64,000 nucleotides of DNA from Morinoia aosen (GCA_030386875.1 CM059564.1:46520075-46584074); one strand, 5' to 3'; positions 11,390 through 24,152 are shown, counted from the stretch's first letter. Made by a program: numbers and translations. The notes: a model not told the origin generated them from the letters alone.

Positions 11390-11668
11390 GTATAGGATAT
11401 ATTGTCATGCAGTTACCTTATAAATTTGTTAGAATTTGAACGGCGGCGTTAACTTGAGAACAAACCCATCATCTTCAATAATAAAAACACTCATTTCAAA
11501 ATGTACATTTTTTTGAGCTCTGTTACATGTTGATTTTTTTCTTCATTATATATTGGCAGAATGTTTTCCTTCAGCTGTTATTAGTAAGTTATTTTAAACT
11601 TTTTTATCTTAGTAAATTATTTTCGTTTAGCAATCATTAGCAGCATATTTCTTTTTGCTTGATTAATA
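11390..11668. repeat. Degenerate left shoulder of the 48/49-bp array
   Basis: AT-rich sequence. From about 11565 it contains loose relatives of the array unit next door, such as GTTATTAGTAAG, TAGCAATCATTAGCAGC and AATATTTCCCG. The first part (11390-11560) shows nothing recognisable. Confidence 0.5.
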
Positions 11669-13616
11669 TTTCCCGTTATTATAGAATTTATCCCGTCACC
11701 AGACATTAGCGGAACATTTCCCGTTATTAGTAGAATTTATCCCGTCACCAGACATTAGCGGAACATTTCCCGTTATTATAGAATTTATCCCGTCACCAGA
11801 CATTAGCGGAACATTTCCCGTTATTATAGAATTTATCCCGTCACCAGACATTAGCGGAACATTTCCCGTTATTAGTAGAATTTATCCCGTCACCAGACAT
11901 TAGCGGAACATTTCCCGTTATTATAGAATTTATCCCGTCACCAGACATTAGCGGAACATTTCCCGTTATTATAGAATTTATCCCGTCACCAGACATTAGC
12001 GGAACATTTCCCGTTATTATAGAATTTATCCCGTCACCAGACATTAGCGGAACATTTCCCGTTATTAGTAGAATTTATCCCGTCACCAGACATTAGCGGA
12101 ACATTTCCCGTTATTATAGAATTTATCCCGTCACCAGACATTAGCGGAACATTTCCCGTTATTAGTAGAATTTATCCCGTCACCAGACATTAGCGGAACA
12201 TTTCCCGTTATTATAGAATTTATCCCGTCACCAGACATTAGCGGAACATTTCCCGTTATTAGTAGAATTTATCCCGTCACCAGACATTAGCGGAACATTT
12301 CCCGTTATTAGTAGAATTTATCCCGTCACCAGACATTAGCGGAACATTTCCCGTTATTATAGAATTTATCCCGTCACCAGACATTAGCGGAACATTTCCC
12401 GTTATTAGTAGAATTTATCCCGTCACCAGACATTAGCGGAACATTTCCCGTTATTATAGAATTTATCCCGTCACCAGACATTAGCGGAACATTTCCCGTT
12501 ATTATAGAATTTATCCCGTCACCAGACATTAGCGGAACATTTCCCGTTATTATAGAATTTATCCCGTCACCAGACATTAGCGGAACATTTCCCGTTATTA
12601 GTAGAATTTATCCCGTCACCAGACATTAGCGGAACATTTCCCGTTATTATAGAATTTATCCCGTCACCAGACATTAGCGGAACATTTCCCGTTATTAGTA
12701 GAATTTATCCCGTCACCAGACATTAGCGGAACATTTCCCGTTATTATAGAATTTATCCCGTCACCAGACATTAGCGGAACATTTCCCGTTATTAGTAGAA
12801 TTTATCCCGTCACCAGACATTAGCGGAACATTTCCCGTTATTAGTAGAATTTATCCCGTCACCAGACATTAGCGGAACATTTCCCGTTATTATAGAATTT
12901 ATCCCGTCACCAGACATTAGCGGAACATTTCCCGTTATTAGTAGAATTTATCCCGTCACCAGACATTAGCGGAACATTTCCCGTTATTATAGAATTTATC
13001 CCGTCACCAGACATTAGCGGAACATTTCCCGTTATTAGTAGAATTTATCCCGTCACCAGACATTAGCGGAACATTTCCCGTTATTATAGAATTTATCCCG
13101 TCACCAGACATTAGCGGAACATTTCCCGTTATTAGTAGAATTTATCCCGTCACCAGACATTAGCGGAACATTTCCCGTTATTAGTAGAATTTATCCCGTC
13201 ACCAGACATTAGCGGAACATTTCCCGTTATTATAGAATTTATCCCGTCACCAGACATTAGCGGAACATTTCCCGTTATTAGTAGAATTTATCCCGTCACC
13301 AGACATTAGCGGAACATTTCCCGTTATTATAGAATTTATCCCGTCACCAGACATTAGCGGAACATTTCCCGTTATTAGTAGAATTTATCCCGTCACCAGA
13401 CATTAGCGGAACATTTCCCGTTATTATAGAATTTATCCCGTCACCAGACATTAGCGGAACATTTCCCGTTATTATAGAATTTATCCCGTCACCAGACATT
13501 AGCGGAACATTTCCCGTTATTAGTAGAATTTATCCCGTCACCAGACATTAGCGGAACATTTCCCGTTATTATAGAATTTATCCCGTCACCAGACATTAGC
13601 GGAACATTTCCCGTTC
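11669..13616. repeat. 48/49-bp tandem array, 40 copies, with 11-unit higher-order repeat
   Basis: Forty units built on CCCGTTATTA...GAATTTATCCCGTCACC. Units come in two lengths: short (TTATTATAG, 48 bp) and long (TTATTAGTAG, 49 bp). Reading left to right gives S L S S L S S S L S L S L L S L S S S L S L S L L S L S L S L L S L S L S S L S. Units 5-15 (L S S S L S L S L L S) recur exactly as units 16-26. This gives a 533-bp higher-order period, visible as identical minus-strand ORFs at 11841-12044 and 12374-12577. Apart from the G indel the units are almost invariant. Confidence 0.96.
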
Positions 13617-13636
13617 GTAGTTATTAACGCAATATT

Positions 13637-13951
13637 TCTTTCCCTTCAGTAAGTAGCAGTTTATTTCCCTTCAGTAAGTAGCAGTTTATTTCCCTTCAGT
13701 AAGTAGCAGTTTATTTCCCTTCAGTAAGTAGCAGTTTATTTCCCTTCAGTAAGTAGCAGTTTATTTCCCTTCAGTAAGTAGCAGTTTATTTCCCTTCAGT
13801 AAGTAGCAGTTTATTTCCCTTCAGTAAGTAGCAGTTTATTTCCCTTCAGTAAGTAGCAGTTTATTTCCCTTCAGTAAGTAGCAGTTTATTTCCCTTCAGT
13901 AAGTAGCAGTTTATTTCCCTTCAGTAAGTAGCAGTTTATTTCCCTTCAGTA
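13637..13951. repeat. 25-bp tandem array, about 12.5 copies
   Basis: The unit TTTCCCTTCAGTAAGTAGCA plus GTTTA repeats every 25 bp with no visible variation. It starts about 20 bp after the 48/49-bp array ends and shares the flavour of that unit (TTTCCC, AGTA). Confidence 0.95.
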
Positions 13952-14837
13952 GCTTTTGTAATAAAATTTTTGCCACAAGTTATTAGTAGAACAAATTCCC
14001 GTTAGTAGTTTCTGGCATAATATTCTCCGTGAGCAGTTATCAAGAGAATATCTCCATTAAATAAAATTGCAGAGTTAGAGTAAAGTATTTGTTCCAGCGA
14101 CCATTGCTAGAATGTTTCTCTTCAACAGCGTTGGCAAGAGAATTTTTCAGTTCACCTTTTCACTTGGCCAAATAATTTACATCACAATTTCAAATCCGCG
14201 TTCAGAATTATTTATATACTCAACAGACCTGCATTGTAGACTTGACAACGTGAAACATGAACGATTTAGCCTACTAAACCATTTGCGTGCCAAATAACCC
14301 GCTTCAAAATCATAATTAACATACATCAAGTCTCGACATTCATTTTCTCACCACGAATTGGGAGGAAACATTTAGTTTACTTAGAAGAATTTTAATGTCC
14401 TTTTCGAGTGTAAAGACGCTCCACTCGAAGTTTTCGGTTACGGCTGCGCGTGATGCGCCTCGCAACTGCCGGGATCACGAAGCCGCGCTCGGGTTACTGC
14501 GCCGACACTTACAACTCCGCTTCTGCTTGTAATAAAAAGAGACTTACGTGCTCGTGTAAGACCTGCTTGAGACGTGCACTTGTGTGTACGGACGTGAACT
14601 TTCACGTGTTCTAGTGCGAGTTTTCTGTTCTCGTACCTGTGTTTGAGATAAAAGAACCCTACAGAAATTTTCTGTGAGTTTGCATATTGAAGCAGTCGAA
14701 CGTGGGCTTGTAATTAGACGTTCTTTGCATCCTTTCACGAACAGCCATCGTCCGCAGTTGAGGGAGGGCGGGCAGAAGCAAATTAGCTGAGCTTGTGGTA
14801 AGACGAAAAATGGTTGTTCCACTCAATTAAAGCAACC
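13952..14837. other. Diverged repeat shoulder, then unique sequence
   Basis: From 13952 to about 14100 there are loose relatives of the neighbouring arrays: GTTATTAGTAGAACAAATTC, CCCGTTAGTAG and GAGCAGTTATCAAGAGAATA. Beyond that I recognise nothing. ORFs are below 95 codons. Confidence 0.5.
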
Positions 14838-14881
14838 ATATATATATATATATATATATTTATTGACATATATATATATAT
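14838..14881. repeat. (AT)n microsatellite in two blocks
   Basis: Two alternating AT runs are separated by a TTATTGACA spacer. It is self-complementary and could form a cruciform. Confidence 0.9.
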
Positions 14882-15609
14882 TGTCACGCGCGACTGATTC
14901 TAACAAATTTGAATAAAAAAAATCGAGTGACGTAGAGAAGGATTGTGTGGAGTCAGTACTCGGTAATTGCGTGCGTTGCAGCGGACATCTTACTTATTTG
15001 TGCTCCGTTTTGAGCATAAAAATCCATCAGTAAACTTGAAGCTCCCCTGTAACATTTGAGCTCGTATTTAAGGAATTAGGGCGTTGTCGTACATAAATAA
15101 CGGATATGAAAGTGCGATTAAATTGAATGAATTAATTTCCATCCAAATATTTAAAATCTTTGTTAGATTTTTAAATTTCGCTTTAGAGAGCTGCAGGCTT
15201 GGCATTTGAGAGAAATTATAAGGACATCAACGTCAGACAATCAGGTGTGGGTGAAATTCCTAGGGTTTTGTAGTTTTATTCTTTCATTCACCTCTGTTTT
15301 TTATTGCAGCACAGTTTGTGCGCAGCGTTCAAAATTGATTTTCACATCTCAATGTTTTGTTAATATTTTGATCACGTCAAACTGCGCCATAAGATTATTT
15401 CAAAATTTCTAAGGAATAGCGAGAAATACTTCAGATCGGGCCTCATTTAATATCAGTGTGGTAGTAGTCTGGAAAAAAGCCTTACTCATGCATCCTAAAT
15501 TTTGACAAAACAGCCAAACAGGACTCTGTCCTGACTCTCGTTTCATAAATGAGGTCTATTAGTTAGTCCGTGCGAACGTACGATTGTTCTAACTACCTCA
15601 TTGCTTGGT
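14882..15609. other. Unique AT-rich sequence, nothing recognised
   Basis: No gene, RNA or transposon end identified. The + strand 68-codon ORF at 15206-15412 is unrecognised. Confidence 0.5.
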
Positions 15610-17140
15610 TCAAAATTTCAGTCGAATTACCACAAAAAGCCTCATTTCCCCACCAAAATTTCAGTCGAAGTAACACAAAAGGCATCATTTCCCCACCAAA
15701 ATTTCAATTAAAGTAACACAAAAGGCATCATTTCCCCACCAAAATTTCAATTGAATTAACACAAAAGGCATCATTTCCCCACCAAAATTTCAATTAAAGT
15801 AACACAAAAGGCATCATTTCCCCACCAAAATTTCAATTAAAGTAACACAAAAGGCATCATTTCCCCACCAAAATTTCAGTCGAAGTAACACAAAAGGCAT
15901 CATTTCCCCCCCAAAATTTCAATTTAAGTAACACAAAAGGCATCATTTCCCCACCAAAATTTCAGTCGAAGTAACACAAAAGGCATCATTTCCCCACCAA
16001 AATTTCAGTCGAAGTAACACAAAAGGCATCATTTCCCCACCAAAATTTCAATTGAAGTAACACAAAAGGCATCATTTCCCCACCAAAATTTCAGTCGGAG
16101 TAACACAAAAGGCATCATTTCCCCACCAAAATTTCAATTGAAGTAACACAAAAGGCATCATTTCCCCACCAAAATTTCAATTGAAGTAACACAAAAGGCA
16201 TCATTTCCCTACCAAAATTTTAGTCGAAGTAACACAAAAGGCATCATTTCCCCACCAAAATTTCAATTGAAGTAACACAAAAGGCATCATTTCCCCACCA
16301 AAATTTCAATTGAAGTAACACAAAAGGCATCATTTCCCCACCAAAATTTCAGTCGGAGTAACACAAAAGGCATCATTTCCCCACCAAAATTTCAATTGAA
16401 GTAACACAAAAGGCATCATTTCCCCACCAAAATTTCAATTGAAGTAACACAAAAGGCATCATTTCCCCACCAAAATTTCAATTGAAGTAACACAAAAGGC
16501 ATCATTTCCCCACCAAAATTTCAATTGAAGTAACACAAAAGGCATCATTTCCCCACCAAAATTTCAATTGAAGTAACACAAAAGGCATCATTTCCCCACC
16601 AAAATTTCAATTGAAGTAACACAAAAGGCATCATTTCCCCACCAAAATTTCAATTGAAGTAACACAAAAGGCATCATTTCCCCACCAAAATTTCAATTGA
16701 AGTAACACAAAAGGCATCATTTCCCCACCAAAATTTCAGTCGGAGTAACACAAAAGGCATCATTTCCCCACCAAAATTTCAATTGAAGTAACACAAAAGG
16801 CATCATTTCCCCACCAAAATTTCAGTCGGAGTAACACAAAAGGCATCATTTCCCCACCAAAATTTCAATTGAAGTAACACAAAAGGCATCATTTCCCCAC
16901 CAAAATTTCAGTCGAAGTAACACAAAATGCATCATTTCCCTACCAAAATTTCAGTCGAAGTAACACAAAAGGCATCATTTCCCCACCAAAATTTCAATTG
17001 AAGTAACACAAAAGGCATCATTTCCCCACCAAAATTTCAATTGAAGTAACACAAAATGCATCATTTCCCCACCAAAATTTCAATTGAAGTAACACAAAAG
17101 GCATCATTTCCCCACCAAAATTTCAGTCGGAGTAACACCA
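15610..17140. repeat. 43-bp tandem array, about 36 copies
   Basis: The unit runs CCAAAATTTCAATTGAAGTA then ACACAAAAGGCATCATTTCC then CCA. The main variable block, after TTTCA, is ATTGAAG, GTCGAAG, GTCGGAG, ATTAAAG or ATTTAAG. ATTGAAG dominates the middle and right, and the other versions are mixed in without a clear order. The first copy is the most diverged, and the array ends at about 17140 after an AACACCACCTCC variant. Confidence 0.95.
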
Positions 17141-18337
17141 CCTCCTCACCGAAGAACATTCGAGTGACGCTGGCAACACCCGCAGACAGCGCGCTGAGGC
17201 AGCGCTCCCCGCGGCGTCGGTTCCCGCGCTCGGCACGCGAGAGCCTCCGTTCGCCTGAGTTCCATTTATTGCCTTGTTAACTTGCGGCCTTTAATGGATC
17301 TGCTAATTCTCATCTGCTTCCGCCTTCATTGTGGCCGCGTGTACCATTTGGTGGGGCAAATTAGGAACAACATGTCCTGATTGTGCCCTCTCACTTGCGC
17401 CTGATCTCAGCGATACCGCGGCGCTGACCTAACATGGGGCGGCCGTACATCTGGTCTGTGGTGAGATCTTCGCCGCCCTGCTTCTTGTGTGCCATGGTCA
17501 AGTGATGCTTCTTGGTAAATGTTTGGTGGTATGCTGAGTGATGCTGTGACGTTTTGATAGAACACCGACTGGGAAGGAAGAGAGAGGTTATTTAGCCACG
17601 AAATGTACTCGTGTAACTCATAGAAAAACTTAAAAATCTTTGTAAATGTCTGATGGTATGCTGAATGATGCTGTATTTGTGAAATATTGATTGAATGCGG
17701 AATGTGAAGGAAGAAAGGGTTAATTTAGCTAAAAACGCATCGTGTTCTTGTTAGTCGTACAACAAACACAAAATATTATTGTGAACCCTTCTAACCCTTC
17801 TTAGATTAGAACCGAGTAGCAAATACAAAGGATTTTCAATAATTATAAAAATATCTAAGCATAATTCCGTAAGGGTGAAGTCAAAAACAGCAAGCAAAGG
17901 AATTTCTTAGCAATGAATTATCCATGCACATAAACTTTCTCTGCAAATTTGGTATGATAGTGCTGGGAGTTGTGCAATTCTTAAATTAAGTGTTAGAAAT
18001 CTTCCTGTTGACGTCGTGGATTTCGGAGAAGAGGATTGTAATTGTGGAAAGATAAAAAAGTTTGCCATAGCGTGTTGTAACATTACAAATGAGACTTATG
18101 CAGGATGATGCCGACAGTGCGTGTTTAACGAAACTGCCTCACCTAAGGTAACTTTCCGTTTTTCGATCTGAGCAAACCAAATCTCTAAATGGCATTTCAT
18201 TTCTCAGAATTTGAATACGAACTAGAATTTTTGACAGCTAGCTCAGCTGGAGGCAGAAAAACCAAGATCGCTCCGGATACACCCGAGTTCAGCTGCCGAG
18301 AGCCAGCGTTACCTGCTGCACTGGTCGCTAATTTGAA
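17141..18337. other. Unique sequence with one diverged tandem duplication
   Basis: A GC-rich patch (17150-17270) is followed by two diverged copies of a segment of about 125 bp, at about 17512-17635 and 17637-17760. Each contains TGTAAATGT(T/C)TG(G/A)TGGTATGCTGA and a GGAAGGAAGA or GTGAAGGAAGAA stretch. Nothing coding recognised. Confidence 0.55.
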
Positions 18338-18557
18338 CACTTTGAGTGCGACGTGACCCACCGGTGGCCGTTTAGGGGATTTTCAAAATGCTACTGACCG
18401 ACCAGCAGTCACTGGCTCAATTTTCATAATACTTAATGAAACCTAAATAAAGGCACGATCTATTTAATGTTCTTTATTTTTGAAATTGATCTCTTTAAAT
18501 AACTCTAATTTGAGTTGGATATGTAACTTCAGTTTAATATTCGCCGCACTCAACGTG
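18338..18557. mobile_element. MITE with TTAA-type ends (family member 1)
   Basis: This 220-bp non-coding element has imperfect terminal inverted repeats: CACTTTGAGTGCGACG at the left, and the right end reverse-complements to CACGTTGAGTGCGGCG. TTAA follows on the right and the mutated TGAA precedes on the left. Internally it has CTACTGACCGACCAGCAGTC and AATAAAGGCACGATC, which recur in the copies at 49627 and 52014 and around the 60/53-bp array. TTAA targeting suggests piggyBac-type mobilisation; that part is inference. Confidence 0.75.
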
Positions 18558-20250
18558 TTAACTGGTTCCAAGCTCACATGAGGGATGAAGGCAACTGTGG
18601 ACCATCTGATCGCCCTCTTCAACCCTCTTGACCGCCAGGCTGCAGTTGCCCGACATCTTGGCGGACTTGATCCCTCTTTGTACGACCACCCACGCCCTAG
18701 CCGACAGCTGCACACTCGCTGCTCTGGAAACGATACACAATACTTACTCATTGCGCGCCCGTAAATCCTCTTCTAGGAAACGTTTGTACAACTCTTTAAT
18801 CTGTCTCTCGTTCTAGTTTCGGTTTTCTTTGTTTAGATTGATTTATCTTCGTTTAGATTTATTCATCGTTGTTTTCTTCATTTCCTTATTTTTCTTCGTT
18901 AAATTAATTTTTCTTCTCCATATAGGTATGACAATTCCTTGAAAAACTTGGATGTTGGGTGGTTTGAGGGAATCTAAGATTACGCACAACCTTTTCAAAC
19001 TTTGGAGTAAGTTTGCAGGGTTGAGGAATCCACATTCACGATCACCTGCATTGCTTCAACGAGTTCGCAACTGACGATTTATGTCATAGATGCCAATATC
19101 AACAATCTTGGAAAATTTATATCGTTCCAGGTAGAAGAATTTTGAAGAACAGCGGATTGGATAACAACTTAGACACCGATCCTTAATTGCGCCCGTACCT
19201 GTTAAATTTAAGACTATTTAGACTTACACATCCAAGACTTGCCTATCATTATCCTCAATTGCGCCCGTACCTGTTAAATTTAAGACTATTTAGACTTACA
19301 CATTTAAGACTTGCCTGTCATTATCACGAAATTTCCATCTTTAATCTTGTCACTCATGCATGGTTCGTAGGAACAACTTATTCTCTAAAATTGAAAATGG
19401 GGAGCCAATATTTCATGATATATAAGAACAATTTTTGACTTATTCTCTCTGAAAAATCGAAATTAAAACTTTTTGATGATTTACATTGAAAATTTCAGAG
19501 CAAAGCTTCCACCTCTGATGACAGTTTCGATTGCTAACAATCAATTTTTGGAGCTAAAGACGGGAATAAGTACTACAAATAAAACTGCACCTGAGTCAGA
19601 AATTTAGGCAAGCCTGAACCTCCATGTAGCTTCTTACCACACATACGCCCTCACTATGGAAACATAGGAGCAGGCGCTGCAAATCAGGGCCTTCATGCTA
19701 AATCTTGAACCTTATTTCCGACACGTTATCGCTCGCCAAATTTTGGCAAGTTTGAAGTTTGTACTCGAGGGGATATAGAAGGGAAGAAACACGAGTGTAA
19801 TGCTAGCAATGTCTTTTTTTCGTAGCAAATTTATGATGAAGGAATTGATAAAAAATATGAAGAAGATAAATGGAGAACAAATATGGAAAAGATTAATGGA
19901 GAAGAAAAAATATTACAAGGATTTAATATGAACGTTTTGATCTTAAGATCTTTCTCATCAAAATCTGGAAGCAGCCAAGGGAAAAAAATACTTGATTAAC
20001 ATTGATCTTGCTTATTAAACCAGCTGATTGAAAACACAAGCACAAACCATAAAGAAAGCAGAACAAAATATTACAAAAAACAACTTTTAAAAAAGTGACG
20101 CAAATTAGTTAGAAATGAACATTTTTTAAAGGCTATAAATACTCTGCATTTCGTTCAGGTATTGTTTAGCTTATGAATATGCAGTGACTCAAGAATGTGC
20201 AAGTCGAAATTAGTTTAACCACACAAGCCACCGCAGCTATGCAGCGCAAC
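18558..20250. other. Mostly unique sequence with one 72-bp tandem duplication
   Basis: The only structure found is a near-perfect direct duplication with a 72-bp period at about 19182-19325 (each copy has TTGCGCCCGTACCTGTTAAA). The rest is AT-rich with no recognisable gene or element. Confidence 0.55.
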
Positions 20251-23200
20251 TTGACCGCGGTGTGAGCCGTCGGTACACGGGGGCAATTATCACACTGCTG
20301 CTCACCGACCAGAAGTGAGAAGTGAGCCGTCGGTGCACGGGGGCAATTATCACACTGCTGCTCACCGACCAGAAGTGAGAAGTGAGCCGTCGGTGCACGG
20401 GGGCAATTATCACACTGCTGCTCACCGACCAGAAGTGAGAAGTGAGCCGTCGGTACACGGGGGCAATTATCACACTGCTGCTCACCGACCAGAAGTGAGA
20501 AGTGAGCCGTCGGTACACGGGGGCAATTATCACACTGCTGCTCACCGACCAGAAGTGAGAAGTGAGCCGTCGGTGCACGGGGGCAATTATCACACTGCTG
20601 CTCACCGACCAGAAGTGAGAAGTGAGCCGTCGGTGCACGGGGGCAATTATCACACTGCTGCTCACCGACCAGAAGTGAGAAGTGAGCCGTCGGGGCACGG
20701 GGGCAATTATCACACTGCTGCTCACCGACCAGAAGTGAGAAGTGAGCCGTCGGTGCACAGGGGCAATTATCACACTGCTGCTCACCGACCAGAAGTGAGA
20801 AGTGAGCCGTCGGTACACGGGGGCAATTATCACACTGCTGCTCACCGACCAGAAGTGAGAAGTGAGCCGTCGGTACACGGGGGCAATTATCACACTGCTG
20901 CTCACCGACCAGAAGTGAGAAGTGAGCCGTCGGTACACGGGGGCAATTATCACACTGCTGCTCACCGACCAGAAGTGAGAAGTGAGCCGTCGGTACACGG
21001 GGGCAATTATCACACTGCTGCTCACCGACCAGAAGTGAGAAGTGAGCCGTCGGTGCACGGGGGCAATTATCACACTGCTGCTCACCGACCAGAAGTAAGA
21101 AGTGAGCCGTCGGTGCACGGGGGCAATTATCACACTGCTGCTCACCGACCAGAAGTGAGAAGTGAGCCGTCGGTGCACAGGGGCAATTATCACACTGCTG
21201 CTCACCGACCAGAAGTGAGAAGTGAGCCGTCGGGGCACGGGGGCAATTTTCACACTGCTGCTCACCGACCAGAAGTGAGAAGTGAGCCGTCGGTGCACGG
21301 GGGCAATTATCACACTGCTGCTCCCCGACCAGAAGTGAGAAGTGAGCCGTCGGTGCACAGGGGCAATTATCACACTGCTGCTCACCGACCAGAAGTGAGA
21401 AGTGAGCCGTCGGTGCACGGGGGCAATTATCACACTGCTGCTCACCGACCAGAAGTGAGAAGTGAGCCGTCGGTGCACGGGGGCAATTATCACACTGCTG
21501 CTCACCGACCAGAAGTGAGAAGTGAGCCGTCGGTGCACGGGGGCAATTATCACACTGCTGCTCACCGACCAGAAGTGAGAAGTGAGCCGTCGGTGCACGG
21601 GGGCAATTATCACACTGCTGCTCACCGACCAGAAGTGAGAAGTGAGCCGTCGGTGCACAGGGGCAATTATCACACTGCTGCTCACCGACCAGAAGTGAGA
21701 AGTGAGCCGTCGGGGCACGGGGGCAATTTTCACACTGCTGCTCACCGACCAGAAGTGAGAAGTGAGCCGTCGGTGCACGGGGGCAATTTTCACACTGCTG
21801 CTCACCGACCAGAAGTGAGAAGTGAGCCGTCGGTACACGGGGGCAATTATCACACAGCTGCTCACCGACCAGAAGTGAGCCGTCGGTACACGGGGGCAAT
21901 TTTCACACTGCTGCTCACCGACCAGAAGTGAGAAGTGAGCCGTCGGTACACGGGGGCAATTTTCACACTGCTGCTCACCGACCAGAAGTGAGAAGTGAGC
22001 CGTCGGTACACGGGGGCAATTTTCACACTGCTGCTCACCGACCAGAAGTGAGAAGTGAGCCGTCGGTGCACGGGGGCAATTTTCACACTGCTGCTCACCG
22101 ACCAGAAGTGAGAAGTGAGCCGTCGGTACACGGGGGCAATTATCACACTGCTGCTCACCGACCAGAAGTGAGCCGTCGGTACACGGGGGCAATTTTCACA
22201 CTGCTGCTCACCGACCAGAAGTGAGAAGTGAGCCGTCGGTACACGGGGGCAATTTTCACACTGCTGCTCACCGACCAGAAGTGAGCCGTCGGTACACGGG
22301 GGCAATTTTCACACTGCTGCTCACCGACCAGAAGTGAGCCGTCGGTACACGGGGGCAATTATCACACTGCTGCTCACCGACCAGAAGTGAGCCGTCGGTA
22401 CACGGGGGCAATTATCACACTGCTGCTCACCGACCAGAAGTGAGAAGTGAGCCGTCGGTGCACGGGGTCAATTATCACACTGCTGCTCACCGACCAGAAG
22501 TGAGAAGTGAGCCGTCGGTGCACGGGGACAATTATCACACTGCTGCTCACCGACCAGAAGTGAGAAGTGAGCCGTCGGTACACGGGGGCAATTATCAAAC
22601 TGCTGCTCACCGACCAGAAGTGAGAAGTGAGCCGTCGGTACACGGGGGCAATTTTCACACTGCTGCTCACCGACCAGAAGTGAGAAGTGAGCCGTCGGTA
22701 CACGGGGGCAATTATCACACTGCTGCTCACCGACCAGAAGTGAGAAGTGAGCCGTCGGTGCAAGGGGGCAATTATCACACTGCTGCTCACCGACCAGAAG
22801 TGAGAAGTGAGCCGTCGGTACACGGGGGCAATTATCACACTGCTGCTCACCGACCAGAAGTGAGAAGTGAGCCGTCGGTACACGGGGGCAATTTTCACAC
22901 CGCTGCTCACCGACCAGAAGTGAGAAGTGAGCCGTCGGTACACGGGGGCAATTATCACACTGCTGCTCACCGACCAGAAGTGAGAAGTGAGCCGTCGGTA
23001 CACGGGGGCAATTATCACACTGCTGCTCACCGACCAGAAGTGAGCCGTCGGTGCACGGGGGCAATTATCACACTGCTGCTCACCGACCAGAAGTGAGCCG
23101 TCGGTACACGGGGGCAATTTTCACACTGCTGCTCACCGACCAGAAGTGAGCCGTCGGTGCATGGGGGCAATTATCACACTGCTGCTCACCGACCAGAAGT

Positions 23201-24152
23201 GAGCCGTCGGTACACGGGGGCAATTTTCACACTGCTGCTCACCGACCAGAAGTGAGCCGTCGGTACACGGGGGCAATTTTCACACTGCTGCTCACCGACC
23301 AGAAGTGAGCCGTCGGTGCACGGGGGCAATTTTCACACTGCTGCTCACCGACCAGAAGTGAGCCGTCGGTGCACGGGGGCAATTTTCTCACTGCTGCTCA
23401 CCGACCAGAAGTGAGAAGTGAGCCGTCGGTACACGGGGGCAATTTTCACACTGCTGCTCACCGACCAGAAGTGAGCCGTCGGTGCACGGGGGCAATTTTC
23501 ACACTGCTGCTCACCGACCAGAAGTGGGCCGTCGGTGCACGGGGGCAATTTTCACACTGCTGCTCACCGACCAGAAGTGAGCCGTCGGTGCACAGGGGCA
23601 ATTATCACACTGCTGCTCACCGACCAGAAGTGAGCCGTCGGTGCACGGGGGCAATTTTCACACTGCTGCTCACCGACCAGAAGTGAGCCGTCGGTGCACG
23701 GGGGCAATTTTCACACTGCTGCTCACCGACCAGAAGTGAGCCGTCGGTGCACGGGGGCAATTATCACACTGCTGCTCACCGACCAGAAGTGAGCCGTCGG
23801 TACACGGGGGCAATTTTCACACTGCTGCTCACCGACCAGAAGTGAGCCGTCGGTGCACGGGGGCAATTATCACACTGCTGCTCACCGACCAGAAGTGAGC
23901 CGTCGGTGCACGGGGGCAATTATCACACTGCTGCTCACCGACCAGAAGTGAGCCGTCGGTACACGGGGGCAATTTTCACACTGCTGCTCACCGACCAGAA
24001 GTCACAAACTCAATCTTAAGTAAATACTTTATCAAAACAAAATAAAGGTACGATTCAGTTGGTGTTTGCTGTATTCAAAATTCCTTACTACAATTGACTG
24101 TAAATTTGAGTTGAATGTTATACTTCAATTCTAACTGGCGCAGTCAAAGGCT
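20248..24152. mobile_element. MITE family member expanded internally into a satellite
   Basis: The sequence left of the array (AACTTGACCGCGGTG at 20249-20263) matches the left terminal inverted repeat of the MITE (AACACTTTGACCGC at 52012). The sequence right of it (GTCACAAACTCA at about 24001, an AATAAAGGTACGATTCAGTT segment, AAATTTGAGTTGAATGTTAT, and GCGCAGTCAAAGG near 24138-24150) follows the right half of the MITE to its right terminal repeat. The tandem array occupies the middle. The simplest reading is one MITE copy whose internal segment of about 53 bp was tandemly multiplied. Confidence 0.75.
20254..24000. repeat. 60/53-bp tandem array, 65 copies, inside a MITE
   Basis: The unit is GTGAGCCGTCGGTGCACGGG then GGCAATTATCACACTGCTGC then TCACCGACCAGAA, with or without an extra 7-bp GTGAGAA module (60 or 53 bp). 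The left 27 units are all 60 bp, the middle mixes the two, and the last stretch from about 23006 is almost entirely 53 bp. Variable sites are TGCACGG / TACACGG / GGCACGG and AATTATC / AATTTTC. Because 60 is divisible by 3, frames up to 651 codons stay open on both strands (20166-22192 minus, 20315-21931 plus). These are repeat artefacts. Confidence 0.97.

Noticed and set aside
20166-22192. Cys-rich repetitive ORFs of 577 and 651 codons (minus) and 538 codons (plus)
   Set aside because: They follow from a 60-bp period with open frames on both strands, and the array is explained as an expanded MITE segment.
20254-24000. CRISPR-like regular repeats
   Set aside because: There are no unique spacers between repeats, no cas genes, and the context is eukaryotic. 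This applies to every array in the window.
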